DNA of 64,000 bases from Prunella strophiata (taxonomy: Eukaryota; Chordata; Aves; Passeriformes; Prunellidae). The DNA lies in assembly GCA_036583965.1 (NCBI GenBank), contig JAZBQD010000014.1, forward strand, positions 28,315,490-28,379,489. Reading direction: 5' to 3'. A program made the position numbers and the translations under genes. The notes below the pieces were generated by a model, which was given only the letters and a program-made list of their open reading frames with translations, did no database searches and was not told where the DNA came from. Below, one piece after another: positions 34,286 through 59,800 of the stretch (position 1 is the stretch's first letter; every line of letters begins with the position of its first letter).

Positions 34286-34625
34286 CAGAATTTCATAGAA
34301 TCATAGAACTGTTAAGGTTGGAAAACACCTCTTGGATCGTTGAGTCCAACTGTTTCATCCTTGTGTCCAGTCTAAATCTGCCCTCTTGCACTTTCAAACC
34401 ATTGTGCCTCGTCCTGTAAGTACAGGCCCTAATATCTTTTTCCATCTCTCTTGTAGGACTCCTTTAATTATTAAAAGGCCACTAGAAACTCTCCTCAGAG
34501 CCTTCTCTAGGCTGAACAACCCCAACTCTGTCTTCATAGGAGAGGAGCATAAGCCCTCTGACCATTTTTGTGGCCCTCTTCTGGATCCACTGACTTCTAC
34601 AGGGCCCTGTTCACTAGTCAGTCTG
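34286..34625 (-). mobile_element. Second CR1 3' end adjoining or nested in the first
   Basis: ATAGAATCATAGAACTGTTA and GAGTCCAACTG mark a new CR1 terminus. After about 85 bp the sequence reads TCTAAATCTGCCCTCTTGCA and CCTCGTCCTGTAAGTACAGG, which is CR1 sequence further inside. Either this is one second copy or the outer copy resumes here. Confidence 0.8.
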
Positions 34626-35758
34626 CTAATGAACTACTCTTTCTTCTGCTAGTAACTTTCCACAGCCTTTTAGCCACCTCTGTGGCATTTGACTTTCTGT
34701 CAGCAAACATCCCTAGCACCCAGTCTTGCCTTACCTCCTAATACCTCTGTCAAATAACTCCAAAGAACATTTCTATTTAATCATAGAATCCATCTATGAT
34801 GAGCTGCTTTGTTTTTCTTCCCATGTGTACCAAGTCTTACGTTAATACATGCTGTGGATAGTCTTACCCTTGCCCTGATACACAATGGCTAATAGAGAAT
34901 ACAGTTTTTTCTTAGATCAACCTTTATGAGAAGAAGGCAGGGCTGTGCATTTGGCTTGAATGTAAGAACCAATTGTGCCTTCAGAGCCACTGTGTTGCAG
35001 GTGCAAGTCATTTGGACCACTAAAGCATCGCCATCTTCAAGTATCAACATCTGGATGCTTAAGGTTTTTGTGGTTGTTGATACTGGTTGAACAAATGCAT
35101 TTCCTGATTATTTTTTTAATAACTGGCTCTTGTAGTAATGCTTACCCAAGTATATTTTCAAGTTAACTCTGCTTTGATTAAGGGGAGGTAGTGGGGTGCT
35201 GATAAGGAGACAGGAATATTTGTGTTCTTTGTGAAATAGCAGGGGGAAAGGGATAGCACAGAAGTGATGTTATGGGAATGCTTTAACTAAACTTGTGGTG
35301 GATTTGCCTGTAAGAGAGAAACCAGATGGAGCTGCTTCACTGTGGGTTCTTCTGAGCTAACACAGTGCATTTCACTCAGCAGAACTGTCTGCTGGACACC
35401 CAGAGAACCAAACTGCCATGCTCTGAACCTCCTGGCAATACCAGCTCCCCAGACAAGAAAGCTGGTTGGCAAGAGACATGTGAGCAGCCAACCCTGTGGC
35501 TTTGGTCCTTTGCAGACCTGCAGTCATCCCTTCCAATAAGCTGTTCATGAGGTGTCTGAGCTCCTTTTTGATGACTTTAGTTCTCCTGCAGCCTAGGGTT
35601 TTACCAGGGAGCGAACTGAACAGCCACATAGTTTGGCTAATGAAGGCTCCCTGAGGAACAGCTCCAAAAGAATTTTTCTTTTGGAGAATTTTGCCATTGG
35701 AAAATCAAAGATGAAGGTAGAGTTATGCTGGAGAAATAACCCAGACGCTTCTCACAGT

Positions 35759-35827
35759 GGAAGTAATTTATGTAAAATTGGAAGTAATTTATTATTCTAG
35801 TAAAGTGGAAGTAATTTATTATTCTAG
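35759..35827 (+). repeat. Small local tandem duplication
   Basis: A 21-bp block beginning GGAAGTAATTTAT is present exactly at 35780-35800 and 35807-35827. Its first 13 bases also occur at 35759-35771. Confidence 0.85.
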
Positions 35828-38790
35828 GGCTTTTGAGAGCTAAACTGTTCTCACAGTTTACATACTGAAATGTTTCTGAAAATGATGAAGTATGTACTTT
35901 TTTGGTAACATTTCACTTAGTTCCAGGGTATGAAGTTACCTTCTAACTTTTTCAATCAATTGAACCCAAGTGACAAAAACTTGGGATGGATGATATATAT
36001 GGATGATAGGACTAAAAAAATGTTCTAGTGAAAGCATTAGAGATTTCACTGTTTAGACTAAAGTGAGAGACACTATGGTTAGAGACTGGATTAGATTATT
36101 ATTGGACACTGAATTGTGGAGATTTGTGTTGTGGAATTGGACTTTGCTTCTGGAATTTTGCAGTTTTAGAAGGATGGGGCAGAAATAAGAGCATAGTAGG
36201 CTCTTATTTGTTAGTCTTCTGTTGGATTTTTTTTTCTTAATTTAATTAAGAAAATTATTTCCATTTATTGTTGCAAATGTATGTTCCACAGTTGTGAACC
36301 ACTGCAGAGTAAATTTACATGACTTTCCATACTAAGAACAGAGGAAATGGCAGTGGAATAGGCAAATGTAATAAAGAGAGTTCTTCTAAGGTAAAATGTA
36401 AACACTAAATTATTCTGTAGATCAGTTGACTTTTGCACTTTCTGAGAATATATGAACTTCAGTTTTTCCAGATCAACTGTACCACTGAATAAAGCTCTTT
36501 AAAATCAAACTAGGATTCAGTGAGATGGGTGTGTGCTAACAAATGAAGGGAAGTTGCGTGTCATCCTTTGAGTCATTCAGGAAACAGATTTGTTTATTTC
36601 CAAAAAATACATTGTTTGTTATGCTCTATTAGGAAAGAAGCCAGTTACTTGTGTTCAGACTTGAGAGGGGTTTTTTTAGGTTTGCAAAAGAGTCCTGGTG
36701 CTAACTTTGTGACATGTACTTGAATTAGAGGAGACAAACTAAGGCAGCATTAAATATATTAAATATATTTAGCAAGAGTTTTTGAGGCAGTGAAGTTCAG
36801 TGTGCTAATTTTGGGGTAAAAAAAGCAACATCTAACAAGAGTCTTAAATTTAAAAACCCTGGGAATTAAATATTTCGTATGGGTGCATGAGTTTGACAAG
36901 CACCTTGAGTGACAAGACAGCATTTCAGTGCTGTCTCCCATAGATGTCCCAGTAAATCCTTAGGAAGACATACTTGCATTTGCATTGTACTGTATTTAAC
37001 TGTGACATTTGCACCGAGTTCAGGAAGATTTTTTGAACACAGTAGTCATACTCTCTTTTTAATGCACACTGACACATTAACAGAAGCAGTTTGAGTAGAT
37101 GTGATGGGACTTCAGCAGTTATGAAGGTAATGAAATCCTCAGTGGAGATTTCACTTGACTAAAGTAATGGAGAAAATAGTACAAAAATAATTTAAAATGC
37201 AATTCGAAGAAGATGCTGTAAAATGTTCCTGCTACTAAGGAAGTATTCCCCACTAAATCTTCTGTAGCATCAAAGTCACATTAAGAAGCTGATCCATTCT
37301 TCCAGCTTTGTGTCACAATGTCTTGTTCTCCACAGAGGACATTTTCTTTCAGACAAAGAACCATGGTGCCACATGGATCAGTGAAGGGATCCAGATAATT
37401 TTAATTCCTGGGGGGAAAAACCCAAAACAAACAACTATATTATTTCACTGCCAGCAGAGAAAACGCTCGTGGAATTACACATGCAGTCGGTGAAAATTAT
37501 ACCAGTCACATTAATCAGGAATAGGCTTAGAAACTGGCACAAGCATTGAAACCATACAATGTTTACAAAGTTGGCTTCCTAATTTAAACTATAATCCTTT
37601 CATATTTTACACTCAATCATCAGTAGTTTATATCAAAATAATGGTTTTTGTGGATGAAATCAAAGACAGTTAATTCTGACTGTAAATGTTCCTCCCTGTT
37701 TTTATGCCTGCTAATGTACACTTACCTGACCAAATTTTAATTCATTTAATAAATTTTCTAAGACTTTGGACTGTAGAAATGCAAATAACCTGCCACAAGC
37801 ATACTGAAGCCTAAGACTTGTCACAAAAGAGATGCTGTGTTAAAAAGTTTTGAGTGGAAACTCAGACCACTAGACTTTCCATTGGAATGGATATATTTCC
37901 ACACTGTGAACTTGGCTGATACAGGTTTTTCTCAGTCTCATTCTCCTTTCAAGTTTAGCACTACCTACTTAACTTTTCACTGCAACTCCTGCTTTATCCC
38001 TTCCCAAATCCCCAGTTCTGATAGTGACAGCGTCCAGCAGCTTGGCCTTTCGTGTTTGACAGCTGGTCTCTGCTCATCAGCCAGCACTGGTTTCAGCACT
38101 GATGATGTGTTTGCCAGGTGCTTCTCCAAGTCCTGCCTGCTCTGACTAAGTACAATGGATCTATTTTTGCCTGCCCTGTGTAGCAGTACCCTTGTGAAGG
38201 TCAGGGAGGTAGTTTCTGCACCTTGCCTGCTCAGCCTTGTAGCAACAGCAGTGAAGTTCTGCCAACATCCACAGCAGGGCAATCAAAGGTCTTTCCTCGG
38301 GCTGGTGCAGAACCAAGATGAAGAGGTGGAGTGGACACATGGATGACGATAGGTACACATTCTTTGATGGCCTGCCAGGGTAGGGAAAAGCCAGGAGAGA
38401 CAAGACTGTTCAGCTCTCCTCTGGCCATGGCCCGCAGTCCGCACGGGGTGAGATGTCACCTGCCCTGCCCCTGGGTTCTTGAGCCGGGCAGTCCTGGACT
38501 CCTCACTGCCAAGTCTTGGTAACTTTTCTTACCACACATCTTGTGACCTGTGTGAAATAAGGGATTGTCAGTAGACAATTATAAATTGCCCATACGTTGT
38601 CTATTACAAAGAGGCTTTTCTCCCTATCCTGAAGTTCTTTGTATCTTGCTGACTTTCAGGGGTGAGCAGTTAGCAAATGCTATGCGAATCTAGACTGTGC
38701 AGACTGGGGGCCAAATCGCCGTGTCCCCACCAGAGGACACTTTCAGGGGCCGCTCGGAAGGCCCGCCGGCGGATCTCGCTGCCCGTTCCG

Positions 38791-38797
38791 CTTCCGC
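38791..38797 (-). promoter_or_regulatory. Candidate ETS/GABPA (NRF-2) site
   Basis: The plus strand reads CTTCCGC, whose complement GCGGAAG is an ETS core. It lies about 50 bp before the start codon. GABPA sites near the start are typical of respiratory-chain genes. Binding is inferred. Confidence 0.45.
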
Positions 38798-38816
38798 CGC
38801 TGTCACCGAGCGCGGC

Positions 38817-38832
38817 GGGGCGGGAGGCGGGG
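38817..38832 (+). promoter_or_regulatory. Two adjacent GC boxes (Sp1-type)
   Basis: GGGGCGGG at 38817-38824 is followed by GGCGGGG at 38826-38832, a dozen bases before the NDUFA12 start codon. Confidence 0.5.
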
Positions 38833-38843
38833 CCCGCCCCAAG

Positions 38844-51273
<12,430 letters not shown>

Positions 51274-51370
51274 CAACAGCAACAGCATGACTTGTCTCAG
51301 CCTGGGCTTTCAGTGTAAATTGTATTTTCACTGCTTTTGTTCGGAATAAAAGCCTCCTGTAGTAATTGTA
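51274..51370 (+). other. NDUFA12: NDUFA12 3' untranslated region
   Basis: About 100 nt from the stop to just past the poly(A) signal. The exact cleavage site is estimated. Confidence 0.65.
51345..51350 (+). terminator. NDUFA12: NDUFA12 poly(A) signal AATAAA
   Basis: A canonical hexamer lies about 70 nt after the stop, in GGAATAAAAGCC, followed by T/G-rich sequence. The 3'UTR (51274 to about 51370) is therefore very short, as expected for this gene. Confidence 0.8.
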
Positions 51371-52189
51371 GTTTAGTTTATTGAATTGGGGGCAGGGAAA
51401 CAAGTGAAAAGATTTTGGGAATAGGACAGAATATGTGACAAGTCTTAATCTCATCAAGATATTGTGCTATTTCTCATATTGTCAGTGTCCTGTCTTCACA
51501 TAAGGAGCTCTATAACTCTTTTTAGCATGATAACCATGCCTGTGATAGTTACTCATATTTGTTTCATTCAGCAGAATACAAATACGCATTTGAAACACAG
51601 ATTTCTCATCTTTAACATCATCCTTTTACTGTCTCTGCATGGCAGATAATGCACTCTTCATGTACTATTTTGGGAAGCCATCTCTTTCAGTTTTTATAAG
51701 ACAAGTTAGAATAGTTTGACTAGTCAGGATTATAGTTTTCATTCATAAAGTGTTCCTAAGTATGTGCATGAGTATGCAAAATGCATTGCTGTGTTCCAGT
51801 ATGGGATGAAACATAATATAAAACTTGTAAGGCTACATGAATCAAATGATATCTCACCCATAACGGAACTCAGCCATAAGAAGAGGGCCCTCTGTCACAA
51901 AAATCTCTTTTGCTGTGCCGATGCATTACAAGATGTTCTCATAAGGGTTTGAGATGGACTGTTTGCTCTCTTGTATCAAGATTTTTAAAGGTCTTTGGAA
52001 ATTCAATATTGCACACCTTTTTAGGAGGTAGAGAAGTAAAATGTGCCAGAACCCAGTCTCAAAAAATGAAGCTGGCAAGTTCACATTTGAAAGAGAGTTG
52101 GCTGGGGCTGTGGCTTTTTTTTTTTTTTTGTATCTTGCTAATGGTTGACTTTTATTCCAGTCTGCTTATGTGTTTTAGCAAAGCTTGTC

Positions 52190-52905
52190 CTCTCCACAGG
52201 CTTCCTGTACCTGATGCCCTACTCTGTGGATAACTGATGGGAGGTGTGCCCACCCAGCCTCTCATTCACCCCAGCATCTCAGCTGGTTGGGGAAGAAAAG
52301 AGAAACTTCAGGGGTTGAGAAAGATGGGAAGAGTGCTTGCCAGTTACCATCGACAGCAAAAGAGATTTTAATTTATTGCCAATCAAAACTGCATAGTGAG
52401 AAACAAAGTCAAAAACTGTAAAACACCAGCCTCCCTTCCCACTACTCCACACCTTCACTCCTGACTCCTCTGCCTCCTCCTCAGGGAATGGTGGTCAGTC
52501 CATAACAGCTGTTGTGGGCTCTGCTGTTCCTGCCCCTGCTTCAGCCTGGGTCCTGTTCATGAGCTGCAGTCATTTCAGATAAAGCCAGTATGGGTTTTCC
52601 ACAGGCTGAGGGTCATGTTGGGAAATTCCTGCTTGCTGGTGTGGATTCCTCCTGGGGCTGCCAGGAATCTCAGCTCTGGCAGCACCTCCTCATCCTCCTC
52701 CTGCTTTCAACTTGGTGTTCAGGTGTCTGCTGTCCACTTCTTCCCCCCTTCCATCCTCTGCCTGTGCCGTATTTTTTGCCCCACCTCAAATCCTCTTTCC
52801 CAGAGGTGCTCCCATTTGGCAGCTGGACTGAGCCCTCCCCTGTGCTGCACTGTCCCCACAGAGGCTCCTGCAGACCCCACTGCCAGCCCCTTGGCAATTA
52901 CACTC
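52190..52905 (-). mobile_element. ERV LTR or leader-derived block, decayed
   Basis: GCCAGTTACCATCGACAGCA, ATTTTAATTTATTGCCAATC and the run of short CTGCAG/CAGCCTGGGTCC-like phrases resemble an avian ERVL-type LTR region read in reverse. The similarity comes from memory and is patchy. The ends are approximate and no terminal dinucleotides or target duplication were established. Confidence 0.5.
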
Positions 52906-54479
52906 ACTATAATGATTTACAGAAATGGTTGTTAAATATGACTGAGAAGGGGGTTGGATGTATATGCTTGCAATTGCCTGTCAAGAAGAAAAAACCTTTG
53001 CTCCCCAATAGCCCCCACAGTGGCTGCACCACTGACTCCACTGGCTGATTTTCCTTTGCATGCCCACCTGACTGAGTTACTTAACCCTCAGTTGTATCCT
53101 TCTGTATTAAATCAAATTCTGGATTAATTCATTGTTTAAAGGTGGGGTTTTTAACTTTAATTTCTTTAAATTAATTCTAGTCTTTAAATTAGAAGGAAGT
53201 AGCACGAACGTCTCCTAACCTATCTAATTAGGAAAGGATAATGTTTAATTTACTTTAAGTCAGCAAAAGCACTGGGCACAGCTGAAAAGCAATTTGAACC
53301 ATACTGAGTAGCATAAGTGGAAAGGACTTGTTTAACATTTTCATCTTGATGGATTATTTGACCTTAAGAACAAAGTTTGCCCTGGCTCCAATAGAGAGCT
53401 TCATCACTAACACTCCTCTATACAAGCCCTGTGGGCTCAAACACAGGTAGAGCAATTAACTCTTAATTATTTCTTTTTGCCTCTATTTCTCCTTAATGCA
53501 TTTTTTACCAATTTCATTCCTCTTCCTTCTTTATCCTGTGGCTTTTTGGACTGCATCCTAAGCACACATCAGGAGGTACATTTGGGAATGAGATTCTGTA
53601 CTTAGGGGATAGGCAGTAACTCTTCCTGCATGTTCCATGCTGAAAGAAGAGATCTCAGCCTGTTTGTCATTTTGCTGTCATCTGGAACAGAAACATTGAG
53701 GTAGCAAACAGTTTTGAACAACTGTGTGTGCAGCAATGCTACATAGAAAGAGAAAAATGAGCATGTCCTCCTGGCCTGCAAGCAAGTCTAGGACTCAGTA
53801 GCTTGGTTTACAAAATATCAATCCCATTTCTGGAGAGGACGGAAACCTGCGCATCCTGCTTTAACCAGCAAATGCTGGATTTTAAATGCAAAATTTCAGT
53901 GACATCTCTTGTAGCATTGCTCCACCAAGGTAGATTGCACAAGGCACATACAGGAAATAAAGCACATGCAGAAGAATCAGTCGGCTTTCACAGTCTTCCG
54001 CTGGGCTTTCTGCAAACGCTTCTGCAATTCAGTGTTTTTATCAGCAGCCTCATTCAGTTACGGAAATTCACCTTTGCTCATGACATCTGCCTCAGCATTC
54101 AGGTTCAGTTGCTTTCTGGTCTAAATGACATTTTGAATGCCAAGCTGGCCAAATGTCACAGCCGTGTCTTCAACCAAGTGCAACCGAAGCCCTGACAGAA
54201 ATATTGCCCTTGCACTAAATGTGAGTTTTAAAAGAAACAAATTTCTGATATGGGAACAGACTCATTGAGAAGACAGGTGCCTCTTCCAGGAGCAGCAGCT
54301 GAAACCCACTTTGTATTTTGAAATTGTGCCTCTACCAGTAGCTTTCCACATCCCCAGGGTCCTGAGCAGCCCTTTGCTGTAGCTGCCTGCAGGCTTTTGC
54401 TGTGCCCCCAGCACACTCAGCTCAGCCCCGCGCATTGGCACGGTGCCCTTCCCTACATGGGGTGCTGCATCCTGCCTGG

Positions 54480-54540
54480 CTGCTGCCCACAGCTGCACCT
54501 CTCTGCTGCACCTCTCTGCTGCCCACAGCTGCACCTCTCT
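54480..54540 (+). repeat. Tandem duplication of a 36-bp GC-rich unit
   Basis: CTGCCCACAGCTGCACCTCT plus CTGCTGCACCTCTCTG repeats about 1.7 times. Confidence 0.8.
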
Positions 54541-56843
54541 GCCCTCTCAGCTGAAACTGCTCAGGACATGGTGGAGCAGAGAACAGTGGTGAAAGGAGCT
54601 TCAGGAGACCATCTCATAACCATTCCAGCTACAGCAAGAGGAGAAATCTTTGACAGGCAGGGACATCCTAAGGCATTTAGGGATGCCAAAAGGAGAGGGC
54701 AGGAGGCCTTGTCACTTCCTGCCCAACTAGTGCCATACTACTGACTCCTGCACACTGCACACTGTGCCCAGCTGGCTCTTTGAGGGCACACTGAGAGCAT
54801 TCAGATATTCACCATCTCATATTTCTATGTCATGTAACCTCAGGCTTCAGTTCTTGGGATGTTTCCTGCTAAAGTTGGTGTTGGGAAGCAGTCTTGATTT
54901 CAATTACAGGGGCAATTATTTTGGATAGAGCTGGAAATCATCAGCCCCAAAAACTGAAGTATCTGTTTTCCACAGCTGTGATGCATTCAGAGTGGAACCT
55001 TTGATTTACTAATTCCTTGGGGCCTATTATTCTGATGGCAGCTGGTGGGGAGAGAGGGAACAGATCCTTGCTTTGCCTAGAGGTTAAAAAACCTGCAAAT
55101 CTAAAGGCTCTGCTTTCACATGGTGCTCACAAGGAGTGTACAAAAGCGGGAACTTCAAGGTGTGGGCGAAAGTGGCAGCCTTTAAATGGCGCTCCAGGTT
55201 CCTCATGCAAATCCCGCAGTAGATGCTGGGTTGCACCAAGGGGAAGCCTATCTCAGTGAAAGATATCAGAGCAGCCCATGTCAGTGGGGAAGGGCCCAGC
55301 AGGGATTTAGTGCTGGAGACCTGCTGGGCTTTGAACACCACCCTCTGGCTGCCAAGCAGAGCAAGGCTTTTGTGCCAGAGCTGATGGTGACTTACCTCCA
55401 GCATGGAGCCAGGAAGGGGAGTGCTTTGCTGCGTGCACCATACCCAGCTGCCAGCAGGACTGTGCTCAATCTGCAGAAGAAATCAGAGCTGCCGGAGACT
55501 TCCCTTTGCTGAAGGGCCAAAACCAGGTCTGACTATTTCCTTATGTTTTTTAATCACTTGAACCCATGCAATGTCACTTCCTGTGCTGATGAATTTTGCA
55601 GGTGGTCTTAGCTTTGTCCACAGGTAACAAACATAAAGGGCAGAATTGAACCAGGATCTTGAGGAAAAAAAGCATTGTTTTCAAAATATACATATGTAAT
55701 AATCATCTATGGGAGGGTTTGGTTTTTTGAAAAAGCACTTTAGTACTTAGATTTATACATCTCTGCTTACAGGTTCTGACTAATGATTTCTTTGGTTTTA
55801 AATATTATCAGAATACAAAAAAATTAGAACACAAATAAAAGTACTCCAGTCAAGGTCTGTGTACATAAATGGGCCATGGTAGGAAAAGAAATACCACATT
55901 GAGCATCAAGATTATATTTAGGTGTAAATCTGCATTACAAAATTTCCAATAAAGAATGCTAAACGTTCTTAAAATCAAATTATATAGATGTGTAATGCAA
56001 GTTAAAAACTCATATTGAAATCAAAATTTCTTGCTTGTTAATTAAAATCATGAATCTCTTCATTTAAATTTGTTTATCCTGCACTATAAACCAGAAAAGG
56101 CAGAAGAGATTAAGCAAGAATTTTTGTTCATGAGTGGCTAATAAAAGTTAGTGGCTAATTTTTGCCTGGGAATTTAGAGCAGGAGCAATGACCACTGGAC
56201 AGCTTCACAAATTGCTTCTAAAATCAAAATTGTTTTGGAATTTGTTCCCATTAAGAAGGATATGTAGAAAACTGAAATTTTAGGAGCCTAGCTTTTTATT
56301 TATGTGAATTACCCCAAAACTGCATTATTATTTTAGTGTAATTTAATCTCTGAAACAACAACAGAGTTACAAAATCTGTTTTAATGATCTGTAGTATTGT
56401 TAGCATCACTTAAATAACAGCTCAAAAGACTTTTGTTTTTCATTGATTTATACTGCTAGAATTCATATCTATTTCATTCTCTTTGTCTATGATGTAATTC
56501 CTTTCCCATTCCTCTAATGGACTACTCCATTTTTCCCCATGATATTTAAATATTAGTTTTAGGGCAAGTGGTTGTAGGAGTCTTTTATATCCTTCATAGC
56601 CCAAAGGATTTTTAGTTAATGGAATAACAATCTATCAAAACACAGCCTGAATGTAACAGATGAATTCTCACATGGTCAAGCATTTAGACACAGGCCTATT
56701 AATAGTTTGTTTTTTGAGGGTAACCATCCATAAAAATCCAGTGAGGCAAAATCAAATTCAGCAATATGTGTGTGGCACTTTCCTTGTGTCTGGCAGTGGC
56801 CAGAGAAATCAAGAGAACCATAGCATGTTTTCATTGGCAGCAG

Positions 56844-56851
<8 letters not shown>

Positions 56852-56890
<39 letters not shown>
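56852..56890. repeat. Poly-A run of 39
   Basis: Thirty-nine uninterrupted A after CAGCTGAGTTT. The upstream sequence is not a processed gene copy I recognise. Confidence 0.92.
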
Positions 56891-56892
<2 letters not shown>

Positions 56893-59800
56893 TGATTTAT
56901 TTACCTTGGTACCTTGGATGTTGGGGAGTTCATGGATCTGCTTTACTTTCCAAAGAAAAAAGATAAATGCATGAGTCTCAGACACACCTCACTAGCCTGT
57001 AACACAGCAGCAAGATCACTGTTAGCACAAGGACATTTTTGTTATTTGGCATATCTTCACTTGACCTTGAACATCTTCAGTGTGACCTTCACATCTCTCT
57101 GGGACCCAGCCTAAAAGTGCCTTGGTCCACTCAGCACAAAGCCACCCTGGGCCAGAGACCTCTCTGCCTCTGACAGGGGACACCAGCTCTGAATCTCAAA
57201 CTGAGCCTCATCACCATGAGTCTAAATCAGGTGCTGACTCTTGGCAGTGCTCTTGGCCTTCTGGGTATTGCAAAGCTTAATTTCTGGATGTCTGTACTCC
57301 AGGGAGCCCATTGACAATGTGAATCTAAAGCAGAAGAGCTAGCCTGGAAATAGAGGCCAACAAGGCATTTGCACTGCCTTTCTTCTGTTTCATGGACAGG
57401 GCAAGATGCTGGTGGTACCAAGTGCTCTGCCCAGCACCTGGAAGTCATGGTGGTTATCTACCACCAAAACCTACCTGGTTTTCCTTTAACTCCTGCTATT
57501 TAGTTTGCATTCCCCTGTTTTTCAGGGGAAATTTTTCAGTTTGGGTCTTTCTATCCTGGAGTGTTGTTGCTGTAAATACTGACAGCAAAAGTTAATTTGT
57601 GTTTTATCAACTTGAAATTCTTTCCAATAGACTTCAAATGATAGACTTCAAATAATTTCTGATTGATTTTTTTTATGATTGATTTTTTCCTTCAAAAAAT
57701 TCCTTACACATCTGTTAGTCTTTGAGTTTTTAAAGCTTGAATTAGCCATTGAAGTTTAGTATTTGAAAAGCAGCAACAGAAACTGATGTTTCCAGGATCA
57801 CTTTAAACTGCAGCAAATAGCAACGTCTTTTGATACATTTTAAAGGACAGAACTTGAGAGGGCAAAAATTAATTCAACACCAAACTATCACTTGCTGTAA
57901 CCAATTATGAGATTTGAATGAAGAATTAAATTGATCATGGATATTTTTGTTTGCACTCATCAAAGTGGGCTGCAAAATTTGCAGTCAGGCATAGGCAGGT
58001 GCATGCCTGGGTGCAGGCAGGGGTGTGCCTGCCCCGGGAAGGAAGGGGCTGCTCAGGACACAGCAGCACTGGCCCCTGCTCAGCCCCAAGGCTGGCTGCT
58101 CTGCTCTTCTGCAGTCCTCTGTGGTTGTTTACATCTGTAACAACAAAACAGAGGCACAGAGGTTAATCCTAAATCTAACATCCAGCTTTGCCCAGTGACT
58201 GGGGAATTGTATTACCCATTGCAGCTGGATCTGCATGCACTGCCCCTGCTGTGGCTCACACAAATCCACAGCAACCGCTCCCCACAAAGCACAGAGATGG
58301 GAAGTGGATCCCTGGCTCTGTTTACCCTTCACCCACAACAAATCTGTCCTCTTGGCAAGGTGCCAGCCCCTCACTTGGATCCAAACAATTGTTAGAACAT
58401 CTATCAACTCTGTGCTAATAACAGCCTTCCTCCTCAGAGCTGGAAAGCTTCTCCAAAGCACAGTCCTCCCTGCTGCATGCCACTCACCACTGCAGCTTAC
58501 AAAAGAAAGGACAGCAAGTAACTGCTGTGTAACTCACCCCCACAACAGCCACCTTAGAGCTACAGGGGGCTGGCAGTAGCCCTGCCACCTACTCACCCGT
58601 GCTGTGGCTGCAGGCTTGTGTCTGGCAGCTGAAGGAAAGCACAAGCTGGTTTTCAAAAAACAAACATCAAAACCAGTGAATGTGTCCATCATGGTGAAGC
58701 ACTGACTGGATGCTGCAAACCCAGTCTGTGAGGGCAGTGATATATCTGCCAGTGAGCAGCAATTAATCTGTTTTGTAGGACTTGTCTAACTACATTTAGT
58801 AAACTTCATTTCTTGTAAAGCCCAAGTGGGTTTTTATCTGTACTTGTAGCTCCTATTAATCAGGATTGTAATCGTTTGTACTCAGCAACAGGGAAATGCA
58901 AGCCATGATTGATCATCCATTTGTCTAACTCACACTGGCCAAAATGAACACCCTCATGTCACAGCCCATGATTCTACAGTATAAATACCTTCATGCTCTG
59001 CAATTAACAAAATAGCATCTTGTTACAGAAAGGTATTAAGGAAAAAACTGCTTGTGTCACCCACCATAAGCTGCCTAGAATCAAGTGTTTAAAAGCTGCT
59101 TTAGACTAGCACTTGGGTGTTATTGTTCATAAAGGGCTTTCAGAGAAGAAATCAGCAGGCATCTAGATAATTTCTGAGCTTGTCAGTGTTAACAAGGAGC
59201 TGTGAGTGAATTTGTAGGACTATCTTGTCCTCCTTTCTGTCTTCTTTCTGTCCATTCCCTCTGCCTCAGTTAAAATAGCATTTAAATAAGAATTATCAAT
59301 TAAAATAAACTGTTCTAAGACAGTAACCTCCTAAATAGGATTAATAAACACATGTTCATTTATATAGGCATGTTCTATAGGAATATTTGTGCTTATCACA
59401 TGAGTTTGCTTAAGCCTGTAATTGTCTTTTGGTAGCTATTTAGCTTTTATGTATTTTAAGTCTACAGGGGACCCATTCTCACTTCCAGCATTGCCTGAAA
59501 TTCCCACTTCTCTTATTTGAATCCCCAAAAGCCATGCTACAGTAGGTCAAGAAAGCCCAAGCCCATGGATTGCATAAATGTTTTGTCTCTGCATTTTACT
59601 GTAGCCTCTAAGAGCACTGAAAATCTTTTCACTCGCTGTGCTGGATTGTTAAATTTTTGCTGGGAAGCCCCATGGTGTTGAGAGCACTGTAGCACTAGCT
59701 GGTGAGATCCAAGAGCAAACTTTTCCATGCAGCTTGGTTTCTTCCCAGCAGGACATACTGCTGTTACAGCAATGACTGTAGCTGGCAGTGGGAGGCCAGT

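Larger units (their letters stand above)
27566..38689. other. Intergenic region between NR2C1 and NDUFA12
   Basis: This 11-kb interval has no gene I can support. It contains CR1 remnants at 28803-29920, 30770-31365 and 34093-34625, and a small tandem duplication at 35759-35827. The 74-residue hydrophobic frame at 33195-33419 is judged to be chance. Confidence 0.7.

Noticed and set aside
52590..53048. 152-codon frame downstream of NDUFA12
   Set aside because: Most of it falls in the ERV-like block, and it has low-complexity Pro/Leu/Ser composition typical of chance frames in C/T-rich sequence.
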